64,000 nucleotides of DNA from Uranotaenia lowii (lineage: Eukaryota; Arthropoda; Insecta; Diptera; Culicidae). The notes beneath the pieces are model-generated. The model was not told the DNA's origin, ran no database searches, and worked only from the letters and a program-made list of their open reading frames with translations. The stretch spans positions 235,046,447 to 235,110,446 of the forward strand of contig NC_073693.1 in NCBI RefSeq assembly GCF_029784155.1, in the 5' to 3' direction. The position numbers were made by a program, and so were the translations under genes. Below are positions 43,963 to 55,994 of the stretch, piece after piece; the stretch's first letter is position 1; every line of letters starts with the position of its first letter.

Positions 43963-46842
43963 ATGAAATCACGGACTAGAATTGGAACTTGGAATGTTTT
44001 GACCCTTGCCCAGCCAGGAAAGCAGGCTCAACTTGCTAGAGAAGCTAGCCGCCTCAAGCTAGAGATATTGGGACTGATCGAAGTCCGTTGGCCTAACACT
44101 GGAGAACACAAGGCAAAGTCCGGGCAAGTACTGCTTTACTCTGGCATACGAGGAGAACATGCTACTCGGGAACGAGGAGTTGGTTTCCTGTTAAGCCCGC
44201 AGGCCTATGCGGCCCTCATAAGATGGGAACCGATAAACGAAAGAATAATCGTAGCCAGATTCAGAACACGGGTTAGAAACCTTACAATGGTCCAGTGTTA
44301 TGCGCCAACTGACGTTGCCGATTTGCAGGAGAAAGAGCAGTTTTACAGTCAATTGAACAGCGTGGTTGAGAGAATTCCAAAGGGTGACATTCAAATCCAC
44401 TTAGGCGACTTCAACGCAAAGATTGGCTCCGATAATCAGGACTTTGAGCGCATCATGGGGCGCCATGGCCTAGGACAGATGAGCGAAAACGGAGAGCTGT
44501 TTGTAGAATTTTGTGGCAACAACAACATGGTGATCGGTGGATCGCTCTTCCCCCATCGACCAGCACATAAGGTCACTTGGGTATCCCGAGATGGCCGAAC
44601 AGAAAATCAAATTGACGAAACCTGCATCGGTCGAAAATGGAGAAGGAGCCTTCTTGATGTCCGCAACAAACGAAGCGCAGACATTGTATTTGACCATCAC
44701 TTCGTCCTTGGCGAGATACGACTGAGAGTTGCGCGTGTCCAACGGCGCGAGGAGAAAGTCGTGTGTCGATACGACGTCCGCCGGTTGGAGAATCCAGAGG
44801 TGAAAAGGGCATACGTTGAACAGCTAGAATCCCGAGCCTCGGAGCTGCCGACAGACGGAACAGTCGAAGAACAGTGGTGTGGAACTCTCGGTAAAGTTTG
44901 TGAAAGACGAAGTGAATGGATGTCGGATGAAACCTGGAGGATGATCGATGATCGGAGAAAGGCGAAAGTCGGAATTGAGCAGGCATGTACCGGGTCAGCC
45001 AAAGCAGCCGCCCGCTTACGATATGCGGAGCTGGAAAAGGCAGTTAAACGAGCTTGTAGACGAGACAAGAGAGCCTGGACAAACTCCCTAGCCGAAGAAG
45101 GAGAAAGAGCCACCGCCATTGGAGATATCCGATTATTATATGATATTTCTCGCCGCCTTAGTGGTGCAAGGACTAATGCAAGAATGCCGCTGAAAAACCG
45201 AGCAGGTCAGCTGCTGACAGATCGAACAGATCAGCTGAAGCGTTGGAATGAGCATTTTGATCAACTTTTCCGAGTTACAAATAGCAATGGCCAACAGAAC
45301 CCGCAGCTCGAGGCGCCCACAGTAAGTCGCATTAATGGCGTCAACTCGAAAGCGCCCTCGCTGGCTGAAATAGAAGCGGCAATCAAGGACATGAAATCCA
45401 ACAAAGCGCCTGGAATCGATTGCATTCCTGCTGAAATGCTCAAAGCTGACCCTGCCTTGTCAGCACAAATGTTGCACCGTCTTTTCGCTGACATTTGGGA
45501 TACTGCAACATTCCCGGCCGACTGGATGCAGGGTATCCTCGTAAAGGTCCCAAAGAAAGGAGACCTAACAGAGTGCGGTAACTGGCGTGGCATAACTTTG
45601 ATCTGTACAAACCTTAAAGTACTCTGCAAAGTGATCCTGAACAGGATCCAGGAGAAATTCGACGCTACACTCCGACGGCAACAAGCTGGATTCCCATCCG
45701 GACGATCATGTGTGGACCACATCACAACGCTACGAATAATACTGGAACAAATCAACGAATTTCAGGACTCTCTTCTGCTGGTGTTCGTTGATTTCGAAAA
45801 AGCATTTGACCGACTGAACCACGAAAACATCTGGGCTGCTCTTAGACGACGAGGGGTCCCAGAGAAACTAGTCCATCTCATCGAAGCACAGTACGAGGCA
45901 TTTTCGTGCAAGGTCTTGCACGACGGTGTCTTGTCCGAACCAATCCCGGTAACTGCTGGAGTGAGACAAGGATGTATTTTGTCACCGCTGGCAAACCGAG
46001 GATTGCCGTGGAATCCTCCAACCATGGAGCAACTGAACGACCTTGACCTGGCAGACGATATTGTTTTGCTCGCCCAAACACAACAAGACATGCAAAGCAA
46101 ACTCGACGACCTCACCGAAAGCTCCAAGGCAGCAGGTCTCAAAATCAATATCGGAAAGACCAAGTCGATGGAAATCAATGCAGAAAATCGTTCCAATTTC
46201 GTGGTAGCTGGACAACAGGTTGAGACAGTGGAGTGCTTCCAGTATCTTGGTAGTCAGATTACGCCTGATGGTGGTACCAAGAAGGACATCGAAACCCGGA
46301 TCAGAAAAGCCCGATTTGCGTTTGCGAGTCTCCGAAACATCTGGCGGTCACGCCAGATCTCTCTACGAACTAAGATTCGAATCTTCAACTCAAACGTCAA
46401 ATCCGTATTGCTGTACGGGTGTGAAACTTGGTGCACATATGCGGTGACGACGCGAAAACTGCAAGTTTTTGTGAATCGCTGCCTGCGGAACATCATCCAC
46501 GCTTGGTGGCCTGGCAACTGGATCTCAAACGTTGAACTTCATCGCCGGTGTCATCAAAAGGCGCTAGAAATCGAGATTCGGGAACGTAAGTGGAGATGGA
46601 TTGGGCACACGCTGCGAAGAGATGAAAACGAGATTTGCAGAGAGGCGCTTGACTGGAATCCAGATGGGCATCGAAGAAGAGGCAGGCCCAAAAGCTCGTG
46701 GCGGCGAAGTCTAGCCGCTGAATTCCGCAAAGTTGACGAGAACCTTGGCTGGCAGCAAGTGAAGACGCTGGCTCCGGATCGCCAGCAGTGGAGATCTTTT
46801 ATCTCAGCCCTATGCGCCGGTCAATCGGCGCTAGACCCTTAG
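43963..46842 (+). CDS. Endonuclease-reverse transcriptase of the RTE-type element, palm deletion
   Basis: The frame is open from 43873; I take ATG 43963 as start because the upstream extension begins at a TTG. Counting from 43945, the endonuclease shows GTWNVLTL (about 13), LIEVRW (about 44), GDFNAKIG (154) and FDHHF (250, where SDH is usual). The reverse transcriptase shows LVFVDFEKAFD (Asp 616), AGVRQGCILSPL (about 673) and DLADDIVLL (Asp 704-705), then CFQYLGSQIT. The C-terminus carries KWRWIGHTLRR and a Trp-rich end. Between SPL and NRGLPWNPP the usual hydrophobic LFLIVMDEI segment is missing; the related fragment at 61056-61265 keeps it. The frame survives, but the enzyme is probably inactive. 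It encodes target nicking and reverse transcription in the nucleus. Confidence 0.85.
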   Translation: MKSRTRIGTWNVLTLAQPGKQAQLAREASRLKLEILGLIEVRWPNTGEHKAKSGQVLLYSGIRGEHATRERGVGFLLSPQAYAALIRWEPINERIIVARFRTRVRNLTMVQCYAPTDVADLQEKEQFYSQLNSVVERIPKGDIQIHLGDFNAKIGSDNQDFERIMGRHGLGQMSENGELFVEFCGNNNMVIGGSLFPHRPAHKVTWVSRDGRTENQIDETCIGRKWRRSLLDVRNKRSADIVFDHHFVLGEIRLRVARVQRREEKVVCRYDVRRLENPEVKRAYVEQLESRASELPTDGTVEEQWCGTLGKVCERRSEWMSDETWRMIDDRRKAKVGIEQACTGSAKAAARLRYAELEKAVKRACRRDKRAWTNSLAEEGERATAIGDIRLLYDISRRLSGARTNARMPLKNRAGQLLTDRTDQLKRWNEHFDQLFRVTNSNGQQNPQLEAPTVSRINGVNSKAPSLAEIEAAIKDMKSNKAPGIDCIPAEMLKADPALSAQMLHRLFADIWDTATFPADWMQGILVKVPKKGDLTECGNWRGITLICTNLKVLCKVILNRIQEKFDATLRRQQAGFPSGRSCVDHITTLRIILEQINEFQDSLLLVFVDFEKAFDRLNHENIWAALRRRGVPEKLVHLIEAQYEAFSCKVLHDGVLSEPIPVTAGVRQGCILSPLANRGLPWNPPTMEQLNDLDLADDIVLLAQTQQDMQSKLDDLTESSKAAGLKINIGKTKSMEINAENRSNFVVAGQQVETVECFQYLGSQITPDGGTKKDIETRIRKARFAFASLRNIWRSRQISLRTKIRIFNSNVKSVLLYGCETWCTYAVTTRKLQVFVNRCLRNIIHAWWPGNWISNVELHRRCHQKALEIEIRERKWRWIGHTLRRDENEICREALDWNPDGHRRRGRPKSSWRRSLAAEFRKVDENLGWQQVKTLAPDRQQWRSFISALCAGQSALDP

Positions 46843-46869
46843 GTAGATTAGGTAGGTAGATTGATCTTC

Positions 46870-47095
46870 CGTTAAGTTACAATGAGAGAGTCGAAAATAA
46901 AACTAAGTAAAAACATAGCAATACAAAAGTATTTAAAAAAAATAATTAGACTAAAATTTTTTTTTTGTGTTTGCATTCAATTTTTTTAAATAAAACACCA
47001 TCTAGTAATTTGTTTTTTTTTGTGATTAGATCTGGATTTTTTATTCTCAAAAAGAAAATATTTACGGTATTTTACCAAATTGATATACACTGCCG
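46870..47095. other. AT-rich spacer
   Basis: No features seen. Confidence 0.4.
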
Positions 47096-47097
47096 GC

Positions 47098-48282
47098 CAA
47101 AAGTTTGGGATCACCCGCTAAAAAACATGCAAATTTTGATCGTTCATATCTCAGCCGTCTTAGGACATATTGCAAATCTTCCAATCTCATTTGAAAGATA
47201 ATAAGCAATAGCTATTTCGGAGCTATTTTGCCCAGAAATAATGTTTTAGTTTTGCACCTAAAACTTAACCTAAAGTTAGAACATTTTCAAAAAATCGCGC
47301 TCAATATTCAAAGCCCATCATCTCGCGATAGGGTGGACAAACTTTCAAAATTTGAGTTGCATTAGAATCCTTATTCTATACTTCTCAAAACACAATCAAA
47401 AAATTTTTGTGCAAAAATTTAAGAATGTACTTTTAAATAATAAAATAGACAATTAAGTTACCGTCCGAAAGTTTGGGATCACCCCTAGTATGGTGTATCG
47501 GCCAAAATTTTGGGCCGTTTGGGGCGTTCATATCTTTCTCATCTAACATCGTATTGCAGATCTGAAGGGTACATTTGAAAGCTTAAGGATTGTTGTTTTT
47601 TTTATAAATTCATATAAAAATTATATTTTTAAGTGATAACCATGAAAAATTTAACTGAAATTAATTGTTTTTTTTTTTTAAATTCACACTTATGATTCTG
47701 AATTTTTTATGGTTATAGATTTGAATATAATTTTTTAATGAATTTATAAAAAAACAACAATTCCTAAGCTTTCAAATGCACCCTTAAGATCTGTAATACG
47801 ATGTTAGATGAGAAAGATATGAATGAGTTAAATTTGCATGTTTTTAAAAGAATGATCCCAAACTTTTGGCCGATACACCATACTTGGGGTGATCCCAAAC
47901 TTTTGGACGATAACTTAAGTGTATATTTTATTAATTTAAAGTACATTCTTGAATTTTTGCCCAAAAATTTTTGATTGTGTTTTGAGAAGTATAGAATAAG
48001 GATTCTAATGCAACTCAAATTTTGAAATTTTGTCCACCCTATCGAAAGATGATCGGCTTTGAATATTGAGTGCGATTTTTTGAAAATGTTCTAACTTTAG
48101 GTTAAGTTTTAGGTGCAAAACTAAAACATTATTTCTGGGAAAAATACCTCCGAAATAGCTATTGCTCATTATCTTTCAAATCAGATCAGAAGATTTGCAA
48201 TATGTCCTAAGGCGGCTGAGATATGAACGATCAAAATTTGCATGTTTTTTAGCGGGTGATCCCAAACTTTTGGCCGGCAGTG
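47098..48282. mobile_element. 1.19-kb palindromic element with Tc1-like ends
   Basis: TA flanks at 47096-47097 and 48283-48284. Ends read CACTGCCGGCCAAAAGTTTG, then GGATCACC, in inverted orientation. Pairing runs almost continuously inward to about 47655/47698. A second, inner copy of the end motif (CCGAAAGTTTGGGATCACC) sits at 47463 and is mirrored near 47890. End sequence and TA target suggest a Tc1/mariner-derived foldback. Non-coding. Confidence 0.85.
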
Positions 48283-48289
48283 TACGCTT

Positions 48290-48803
48290 CATAAAATTTA
48301 GTTGTGGATATCTCTATGTATTTCAATTGAAACTTGACGCCAGATAGAATACTCCAATTATTTGTTCAGAGATTTATTTTCTTTTCACGGTTATGAAAAC
48401 TAAAATTAATCAGGTTTTGTTAAACTTGTCGTGATTTCACGCTTCTTACGAATCCCAATTTAGAGATTCACTCAGATGCGTTTGTCGCTTACAAAAATAG
48501 ATCAATGACTGACTTTGTTTTGTTTGTTTTGCCTTGTGTTGTTTAACGGTGCCATAGAAATACACTTTATTTTATGTATCTTCAGTGTTGTCGAAAACCA
48601 CTGTTATTTTTTTTTTGTTGAATTTGATTTATTTTTTTCAAATACTTCATCTTATCTTTACATTCCTTCTAACCTCTTTTCTCAATAGAAAGTTCTAATC
48701 ACAGGCTAGCATTTTTCGCTAAAGCAAAATTTGATTTATCAAATATTATCTAAATCTATAAATTATCTCAATACTACATAACAAACAATAGACAAAAGCT
48801 ACC
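48290..48803. other. AT-rich stretch
   Basis: No gene seen. The TTTGATTTATTTTTTTC stretch near 48623 may be the tail of an unidentified minus-strand retroelement. Confidence 0.35.
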
Positions 48804-49825
48804 CCAAAATCTGCGCTTTCTTATCAAACCTGTCTTTTTCCACCGGAAGGCCAAATCAAAACAAACAATCCACATTCGGAGCCTTAAAAATCTGCGCTTC
48901 CTAAGCCATTTCCGTCTTCATCCATCGGGAGGCCAAATCAAAACAAACAATCAGCAGAAATATGAGCCGCTTCAAATAAAAAAAAACAAAAAATAACCAG
49001 CTGCATCATAAAAAATCTGCACTTCCTTAGCCAATTCAACCTTTTTCACCGTAAGACAACATTAAAACAAACAATTCACAACCGGAGCCTTCAAAATCTG
49101 CGGTTCCTAAGCCAATCCGTATTTTTCCACCTGGAGGTTGAATCAAAACAAATACCACAGAAATTAAATCTACGCATCCTGAACCAATTCCGTAATATTC
49201 CATCGGAAGGAAGAATCAAAACAAACAATTCACGACCGAAGCCTTAAAAATCTGCGCTTCCTAAGCCAATTTCGTGTTTATCCACCAGGAGGCCAAATCA
49301 AAACAAACAATCAGCTGCAACCTTGAAATCTGCGCCTCCTACTTATCCGCAGTTTTCCAAAGGAAGACCAAATCAATCCAATCAGCAGAAGCTGCCTTAA
49401 AAATCTGCGCTTCCTCAGCCAATCCGTCTTTTCACCGGGAGGCCAAATCAAAACAATCAATCAACAGAAGCAGCCTTAAATATCTGCGCTTCCTGAGCCG
49501 ATTTCGTCTTTATCCACCGGAAGGCCAAATCAAAACAAATAATCTACAGCAGCAGCCTTAAAAATCTGCGCTTCCTAAGCCAATTCCATCTATTCTCACC
49601 AGAAGGTCAAATCAAAACAAACAATCAGCAGCAGCTGTCTCAAAAATATGCGCTTCCTAAGCAAATTTCGTTCTTATCCACCGGAAACGCAAATTAAAAC
49701 AAACAATCTACACCAGCAGCCTCAAAATCTGCGCTTTCTAAGCCATTTACGTTTTTATCCACCGGAAGGCCAAATCAAAACAAACAATCAGGAACAGCAG
49801 TCTTAAAAATCTGCGCTTCAGCTTT
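48804..49825. repeat. Minisatellite, about 78-bp unit, about 13 copies
   Basis: CTGCGCTTCC recurs near 48812, 48890, 49251, 49404, 49481 and 49566, with variants at 49016, 49099, 49172, 49329, 49651, 49729 and 49811. Units also share CACCGGAAGGCC, AAATCAAAACAAACAATC and CAGCAGC. Open frames inside are by-products of the repeat. Confidence 0.9.
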
Positions 49826-49950
49826 TGTAGGATGCTAGCCACATATCTTCGAAAGATGTACGCTTAGAGTTAAGAAAAAGGAATCTCTTCGAGGAAACAT
49901 CAAGTTTCATTGAGATCCTGTAGGTATGTGTTTGTGTTCGTTTATAATTA

Positions 49951-50304
49951 AAAAAACCCGATTTAATACACTTATCAGTGGATTGGAGGCTTTCTTACAG
50001 AGTGTCAATTATCTTTGGAAATAAATGACACAATAATGGATTCCTTATTTCTGAATTATTTATTATTAATCTATAAAAAAGATTATGATTAAAGAAAATC
50101 GATAGCAAAAATTACTAAACTCAATATAAAAAACCCGATTTAATACACTTATCAGTGGATTGGAGGCTTTCTTACAGAGTGTCAATTATCTTTGGAAATA
50201 AATGACACAATAATGGATTCCTTATTTCTGAATTATTTATTATTAATCTATAAAAAAGATTATGATTAAAGAAAATCGATAGCAAAAATTACTAAACTCA
50301 ATAT
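49951..50304. repeat. Perfect 177-bp tandem duplication
   Basis: 49951-50127 and 50128-50304 appear identical base for base on reading, starting AAAAAACCCGATTTAATACA. Either a very recent duplication or an assembly artefact. Confidence 0.9.
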
Positions 50305-50409
50305 AAAAAAAAGGTGCCCAGTACGTTTTTTGGAGGATAAACGAACTTATATTCAACGAGTTCATTTATAATCCAAATAATTCAAACTGTTAAAGTTTGA
50401 GAGCCACAT

Positions 50410-50485
50410 ATCTCGACGCTCACTAGTGGTCAAGGGGTTAACCTCCTAAACTCTCATGCTAGATGGCGTGGGATCGATTCTCTGC
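50410..50485 (+). repeat. tRNA-like sequence, probable SINE head or tRNA pseudogene
   Basis: TAGTGGTCAAGGGG resembles an A box, and GGGATCGATTCTC about 50 bases later resembles a B box. The flanks do not form an acceptor stem, so a functional tRNA is unlikely. Confidence 0.4.
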
Positions 50486-51479
50486 TGTTTTATGAAATTT
50501 TTGTCAAATTTTTGATCGCCTTTGTAATTAATTTAGCGATTGCTGGCTACTGCTGCTGAGCAAATGGCTACCTTTTTTGGAGCCAACGTAAGCATGATAT
50601 GTTCTATGGAATAGAAAAATTTTAAACAATTTTGTTTTTTTTTTTGGTTTTGAAAAAAGTCCTACAGGAAAAAAAATGCAATATTTTGATACTAAATTCA
50701 TCAAAATCGTGAAACCTAGAATAGGAGTTAATGTGTTAAGAACGATTTTATGGAACATACAAATTCCCGGACATCATCGTAACTCGTCGAGCTGAGTCGA
50801 TTGGTACCTATAAAGTGGGGTCTTGGACCCTTAATTAATGATATCCCCAACTGACCGTTCCCTATGCCTTTCTGTAAGAAAGCCAAAAAACATCTGTCAA
50901 AACAACGTTATCAAAAATATGGGGATCTGTGATACACATTTATGCATTTTTTTTTTCAAAAAATAATAAATAAAACTTTAGATTATTCTGTAATTTTAAC
51001 AACACTCGACTTTATGCTTTTTTATCAACTACCTTTGATCGTAACTTATTGTTATTTTTTAAAGAAAATATAAGCTTTATTATTCAAAAATTTAGTATGA
51101 TGTTGGAAGAAAGTGAAGGCCATACGCTTAAGTAAAAAGCTGTTAAAATTATGTAAATTATCTTCATGAATCATGAAGAAATCGTTGTAGAATTAAATGT
51201 TCCTGAATTTTATCATTTTTTAACTCACTATTTGAAATTACACTATTAGGCTCATTTCAAAACGAAAATACAAAAAATTAGAAAAAAATCTACATCTTTA
51301 AAATTGTATGGAAAATAAACATAAATTATGTTAATGTTGAACAAAAAATAGGAAACTCAGAACTTGATATCATTATTCATATTCGATGTCATTTTCGATG
51401 CTAGAATTTCTAGAAAAAGCAATCCCATCCTCTGTTAACATCCCAACGAACATAGAAACATCTAAAGTGTAACATCTGA
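50486..51479. other. AT-rich non-coding stretch
   Basis: No gene or repeat edge recognised. Confidence 0.4.
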
Positions 51480-52240
51480 CAGAAATGGAACGACAGCAGA
51501 CCCCAAATGGCCGAGAGCAGCGCTCCTCATTTAATCAAGCGACCGAAGCCATTTTTTATCATTGACTTGATCAAATTTTCACTGTACAATATTTGTTCGT
51601 TTCAATCAATTTGGCGAAAAATTGTGATCCGAGACGATATTTGTTCGAGCAGCTAGAGCCGAGCTGAGCTGGCTGTTCCCCCAAAACCCAACCGGAGAGA
51701 ATGTGGACAACGGAAAAAAAGGACACTCGGCAAACCGACGACCGGCCCTGAGGAAAAAAAATCTCGCCAGAGAAAACAAAATTAATAAAAACATTTTTAA
51801 TAAAAAAGATTCGATACTTACTGGCAGTTTTCGGCTGACCGGATCGTTTTTCCACATTCCAGGCGTTTGGCTTTTCGATCCGCCTGTTTCGTTCCGTCCT
51901 TCCATTCATTTTTCCTGGCCCTTTCTTAGGTCCTGTCCGTCGTCATCCGGCTAAATGTTGGTATCTGCCAGTAGAACCCCGTCCGTCTGTCCGTGTCGGT
52001 CTTCGAAGATATCGACCGATTTATCCGATTATTGCTGGCAGCCTTCTGCTGTGTTCTGTGCTATGCTGTTGCTGCAGTGGAACGCCATTGCCATCAGCTT
52101 GCGGATTATATCCTGCCAACGTGAGCAGACCCTAATGTCCTTCTCCGTTGGAATAACCAGAAGATTGTTCTTGGCGGGAGTCTGGAGAAAAGGTATGCTA
52201 ATCGCTAGTCATCTCGACACCTATAGAATTTGAATTTGCT
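51480..52240. other. GC-richer island, possibly unique host DNA
   Basis: Overlapping frames on both strands (51571-51909 minus, 51703-51954 and 51955-52233 plus) have no motifs. Repeat hallmarks are absent, so untranslated exon or regulatory DNA is possible. Confidence 0.25.
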
Positions 52241-53465
52241 CCGAAGATACTTGCTAACTGAAACTAGAAGCAAAAAAAAATCAGCAGTGAGCCTACTATT
52301 TACTTTAAACTGCATGCCGAAAAAATCCAAAATATGAGCGCTAATAAATCATAGCAGCTTTACCTACTAGCGACACGTCGCGACATTGAATATATTAACG
52401 ACTCACCGCAAGTTTCCTGGGAGACCTGGAGCATGCAATTGATGGCCTAAGGAAATGTACAGAAAATAACATAAACAATGTTCGAGTACTACATCGAAAT
52501 CGCCTACTGGACTGAACAAAGGGAAACAAACTTGCGAATGATAGAAATCTCGCTAGTAAAAAAGCGTCGCTAGTCCTACTGTCGCTATTCGGTTTGGTGC
52601 TATACACATAATATTTAGGAAAAATGAATGAAGCTTCTTCACCAATATACATAAAGTTGAAAAAGTTTTTATTTCAAAAATTGAGCATACCCTCTGTGTA
52701 AAATGCCCTAGACTTAAAATGATTGTATATATGAAGAAGTGACTGAAATTTGCAACTACTGAAAACATATGCCACTAAAAGTATCAAGGAAGCGCTAACC
52801 CAGATAACAATTTTAATTTTATCACATCTTACACAACTCCCTTGGAACTATCGCTTGACGTTTATCTACAGTGAAAGAAAAACGAATACAACTTATGCCG
52901 TTTTCGTTTTCTCCCCAAGCGCGGGGCAAAACCTTTTCTGAATAAACAAACAGAATCGTTACCCGGGACGATACAAATATATGGTTGCTATACTCACACT
53001 TATGTTTACCCCCAACACTGACAACTTTTACGGGGTGCAACCGCCTGCTTGAGGTTCAAATCTCGGGCTAAACTAGTGGATTTCTTAATTAATAAACGAA
53101 CACAATAACAGCAGCTAGGGAAAAACTCGTGGGTAACTAGGTTGCCACTGCCAATAAACGAAAACACTATTAGATGTTTTTGGAGATTGTTGTTGTTTTA
53201 TTTTCTGAAGGGTTTGCACCGAAATCTTTAGATTTTCCCAAAAATTTGATTCATTTTTACGACTTAAAACACATGTTGAATTTTTTTTATTTTTTGAATT
53301 AGATTCAGTTAGATTTTCTCTTAATAAAATAAAACTATACAGTGAATCCTCGATTTTGTCCTCCCATGATGCATTTTAAGGTGGCAAATTGGGGACAATG
53401 ACAAAATCGGGTAATTTTTAAAAAGCACTCTTTTTAATAATTCTGTTCAAATTGTTAAGAAAACG
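52241..53465. other. Non-coding stretch with a B-box-like motif
   Basis: GAGGTTCAAATCTCGGGC at about 53051 resembles a tRNA B box, but no A box is placed correctly. No other features. Confidence 0.35.
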
Positions 53466-53473
53466 GGGTAGGG

Positions 53474-55986
53474 CATAGGTCGGCAACCTGCGGCTCGCGA
53501 GCCGCATGCGGCACTTTTGATGTAAAGCTGCGGCAGTTTAGTTAACTGCGCTAATATAATATATATTTTTGAATAAAATATTTATAGGATCGTGCTGAAA
53601 AGAATTTTAAAATTGCAAATGGCAAAATAGTATTTTTAGAAGCATAATTTTACAATTTCTTTGCTTTTTACTGTTTTTTAAGCATCAGCATAGAAATAAA
53701 GAATCTTAAAATCAAACAAATACTCAGGACGGTTTCTAATATTTTTTTTCCAAATACTGAAAATAAACCTTTTTAATTTTGAAAATGCATATCTATGCAT
53801 TGTGAAATTCATGGATCAAATTTTGTATGACCCAGGATTTCCAAACTTCTTCTTTCTATCAAAAGTTCCAATAATTATTCAAATTTCAAATCAAAAATCT
53901 TAAACTCGATACAGAAAACAAAATACAAAAACAGAAATGCAATTATGATTTTGACAGTTTGGAACCAAAATTGCTGAAAAGAATGGATTTTCATTTAAAA
54001 TTAAATATAGAGAACTGAGTTTCAATCAACAAATGAGAAAATTTTGAATAATTGTTGCAGAATTTTGAACCTGGGATTAGTGCGGGTTAACTTAAATTGA
54101 ATAAGAACTAATGCTAAAATTCTAAGTCAAGTTTATTACTTGAATAACCTTACTCAATCATCAAAATTTTATTGACAACCAAAAATTGAGTGTTGAGTAA
54201 AAAACCTTGCTTGCTTTTCTTGGACCCTCAAGGGAGAGGGTTTAACCCCCAAAACGTCCCCCGTTCTTACAGCCACTAGCATTCCAATTTTCCGCTTAAT
54301 CCGGGGCTTGCCCAGGTTTTCCAAGAAAAAAATTGATGATGCCAGACCCGGTCTTGTTGCCGTATATCGAGGAAAAAGGTCAGGTTTTTCCAGGATTATT
54401 CACAATTTTTTTATGAAATTCCAAATTTTCCACTAATTTTACAAAATAAATTCGCATGCACTTTTTGAAATTGTTAAATAAGATTTGAACGTCCCTGATG
54501 TGGCTTGGTAAGTAAAATTATTTTTCGTGTGATTTTGGTTGGATTTGCCCGGATATTCACCGGTTTTGAGTTTTTAATTTAAAAACTCAATGCCTGGACT
54601 TGCCTGGCCTGGATAGTTACAGAAAAATTATGGAAAGCCTGTTCAATAAAAAACGGATTAAAAAAAGTGAATAGATATCTACATGAAATTGAAATACAAA
54701 ATTCCAAAACTAAGAATTGAGAATAACAAATTAAAGTTTGAAAGCTTTTCGAACTCGAATCATTATTGAGAATAAATAGTAATTACAATTCGGAAAAACT
54801 ATTTGAAAATTTCACCTCAGGTTAAATATTTGTTTCCAATAACTAAATTGACATTTTCGCCCTGAAGCAGTTTTTTTTAAATAATTTAATAGTATGTATT
54901 GAAAAAAAATGTAAACCTATGAGTCTTTGAACATTAGGTAATATTTAAAATTTAAAGTGTGATGCGTGCAGCCAATATGCACAAAAAGCACACAAACTTT
55001 GAACAAATTTGCAGTAACGGTTTTTTTCATTTGTGATTGAGAATTAATCATCGCTGATTTATTTTTATATATTTTTTAAAGCTTTAAAAATATTGATAAC
55101 TGATTGTTACCAGTTCAAATGTACTGTTTCTTCATGATTTGTCACGGTTTTTACATGAAGGCTACATAATTTCATTTTTAGAGATTTATACTGGTCAAAC
55201 AAAATTTAACTCCAACAAACTAAGCTATGACAAGCATTGATGAAGAATATACAATCTTTCAAATTGTATTTTGCATCGAATTTGACGCACAATACTAAAG
55301 AATCACATGTGACATGAAATGAGATTTTTGAATTTTCCAGATGCATAAAATTCTGAAGACTCGTTCGCTTGATATCATGAATTTTTAAATTTTTACCAGT
55401 TGTCAAGAGCATAATTTTTCAAGATTAAAATTTTCGACTAAATAAATTTTAGTTGATTTTTATCTCATACTTCTAGATTTTGGAAAGTATTTACTAAATC
55501 TGGAGAGTGTCTTAAAAAAGCTTTTCAATATAAAAATATTTCTTTTTACTTCGTTATTTTAAAAGCTTGTCTTTGCCGAAGAAATTATAAACATTCTGCT
55601 TTTGTAAATAAGTTCAAATCCTTCGCATTATCATCATGCGATGTATTCATATAAGCTTTATATGTTTTTTAAACATTCTTGACTCGATTTTGCCAACGTA
55701 TTGAAATTGATATAGATTTAAACCATATAAGAAGAGTTGACGATTCAGACGAGAATCCATGTTCTTAAAGATAATCAGAAACAGAATGAAAGAAAAATTC
55801 AAGAGTTAGAAAAAAAAACTCTAACGCATTTGAAGTTATTTTCGTAAAACTAGTGTTCATTGATCATTTATTTATTTTGATTTTTTTTAATTTAAAAAAA
55901 AATCTGTACTGTGGCTCTTTCAAACTCCAAAATTTTGAAAATTTGAGGTTTTTGGCTCTTCCGACTCAAAAGGTTGCCAACCACTG
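53474..55986. mobile_element. Non-autonomous hAT element, perfect 8-bp duplication GGGTAGGG
   Basis: GGGTAGGG at 53466-53473 and 55987-55994. Ends are CATAGGTCGGCAACCTGCGG and, inverted, CAGTGGTTGGCAACCTTTTG, a common hAT terminus style. A GCGGCTCGCGAGCCGC palindrome follows the left end. The interior is AT-rich and carries a degraded GGGTTTAACCCCC/CCCCCGTTC end (about 54230-54277) of another hAT-like copy. No transposase frame. Confidence 0.9.
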
Positions 55987-55994
55987 GGGTAGGG

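Larger units (their letters stand above)
43526..46856 (+). mobile_element. Full-length RTE-type non-LTR retrotransposon, 13-bp target duplication
   Basis: TAGATTGATCTTC occurs at 43513-43525 and 46857-46869. The element begins with an HDV-like ribozyme, has a leader with short repeats, one large open frame, and ends right after its stop with a short (TAGG/TAGA)n-like tail. The tail and duplication share bases, so the 3-prime edge is uncertain by a few bases. Confidence 0.9.

Noticed and set aside
44191..46517. Minus-strand and alternate-frame ORFs across the second RTE copy
   Set aside because: Shadows of the plus-strand endonuclease-reverse transcriptase frame, which is GC-richer than its surroundings.
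50410..50485. Functional tRNA gene
   Set aside because: A- and B-box-like motifs are present but no acceptor stem or consistent cloverleaf could be drawn.
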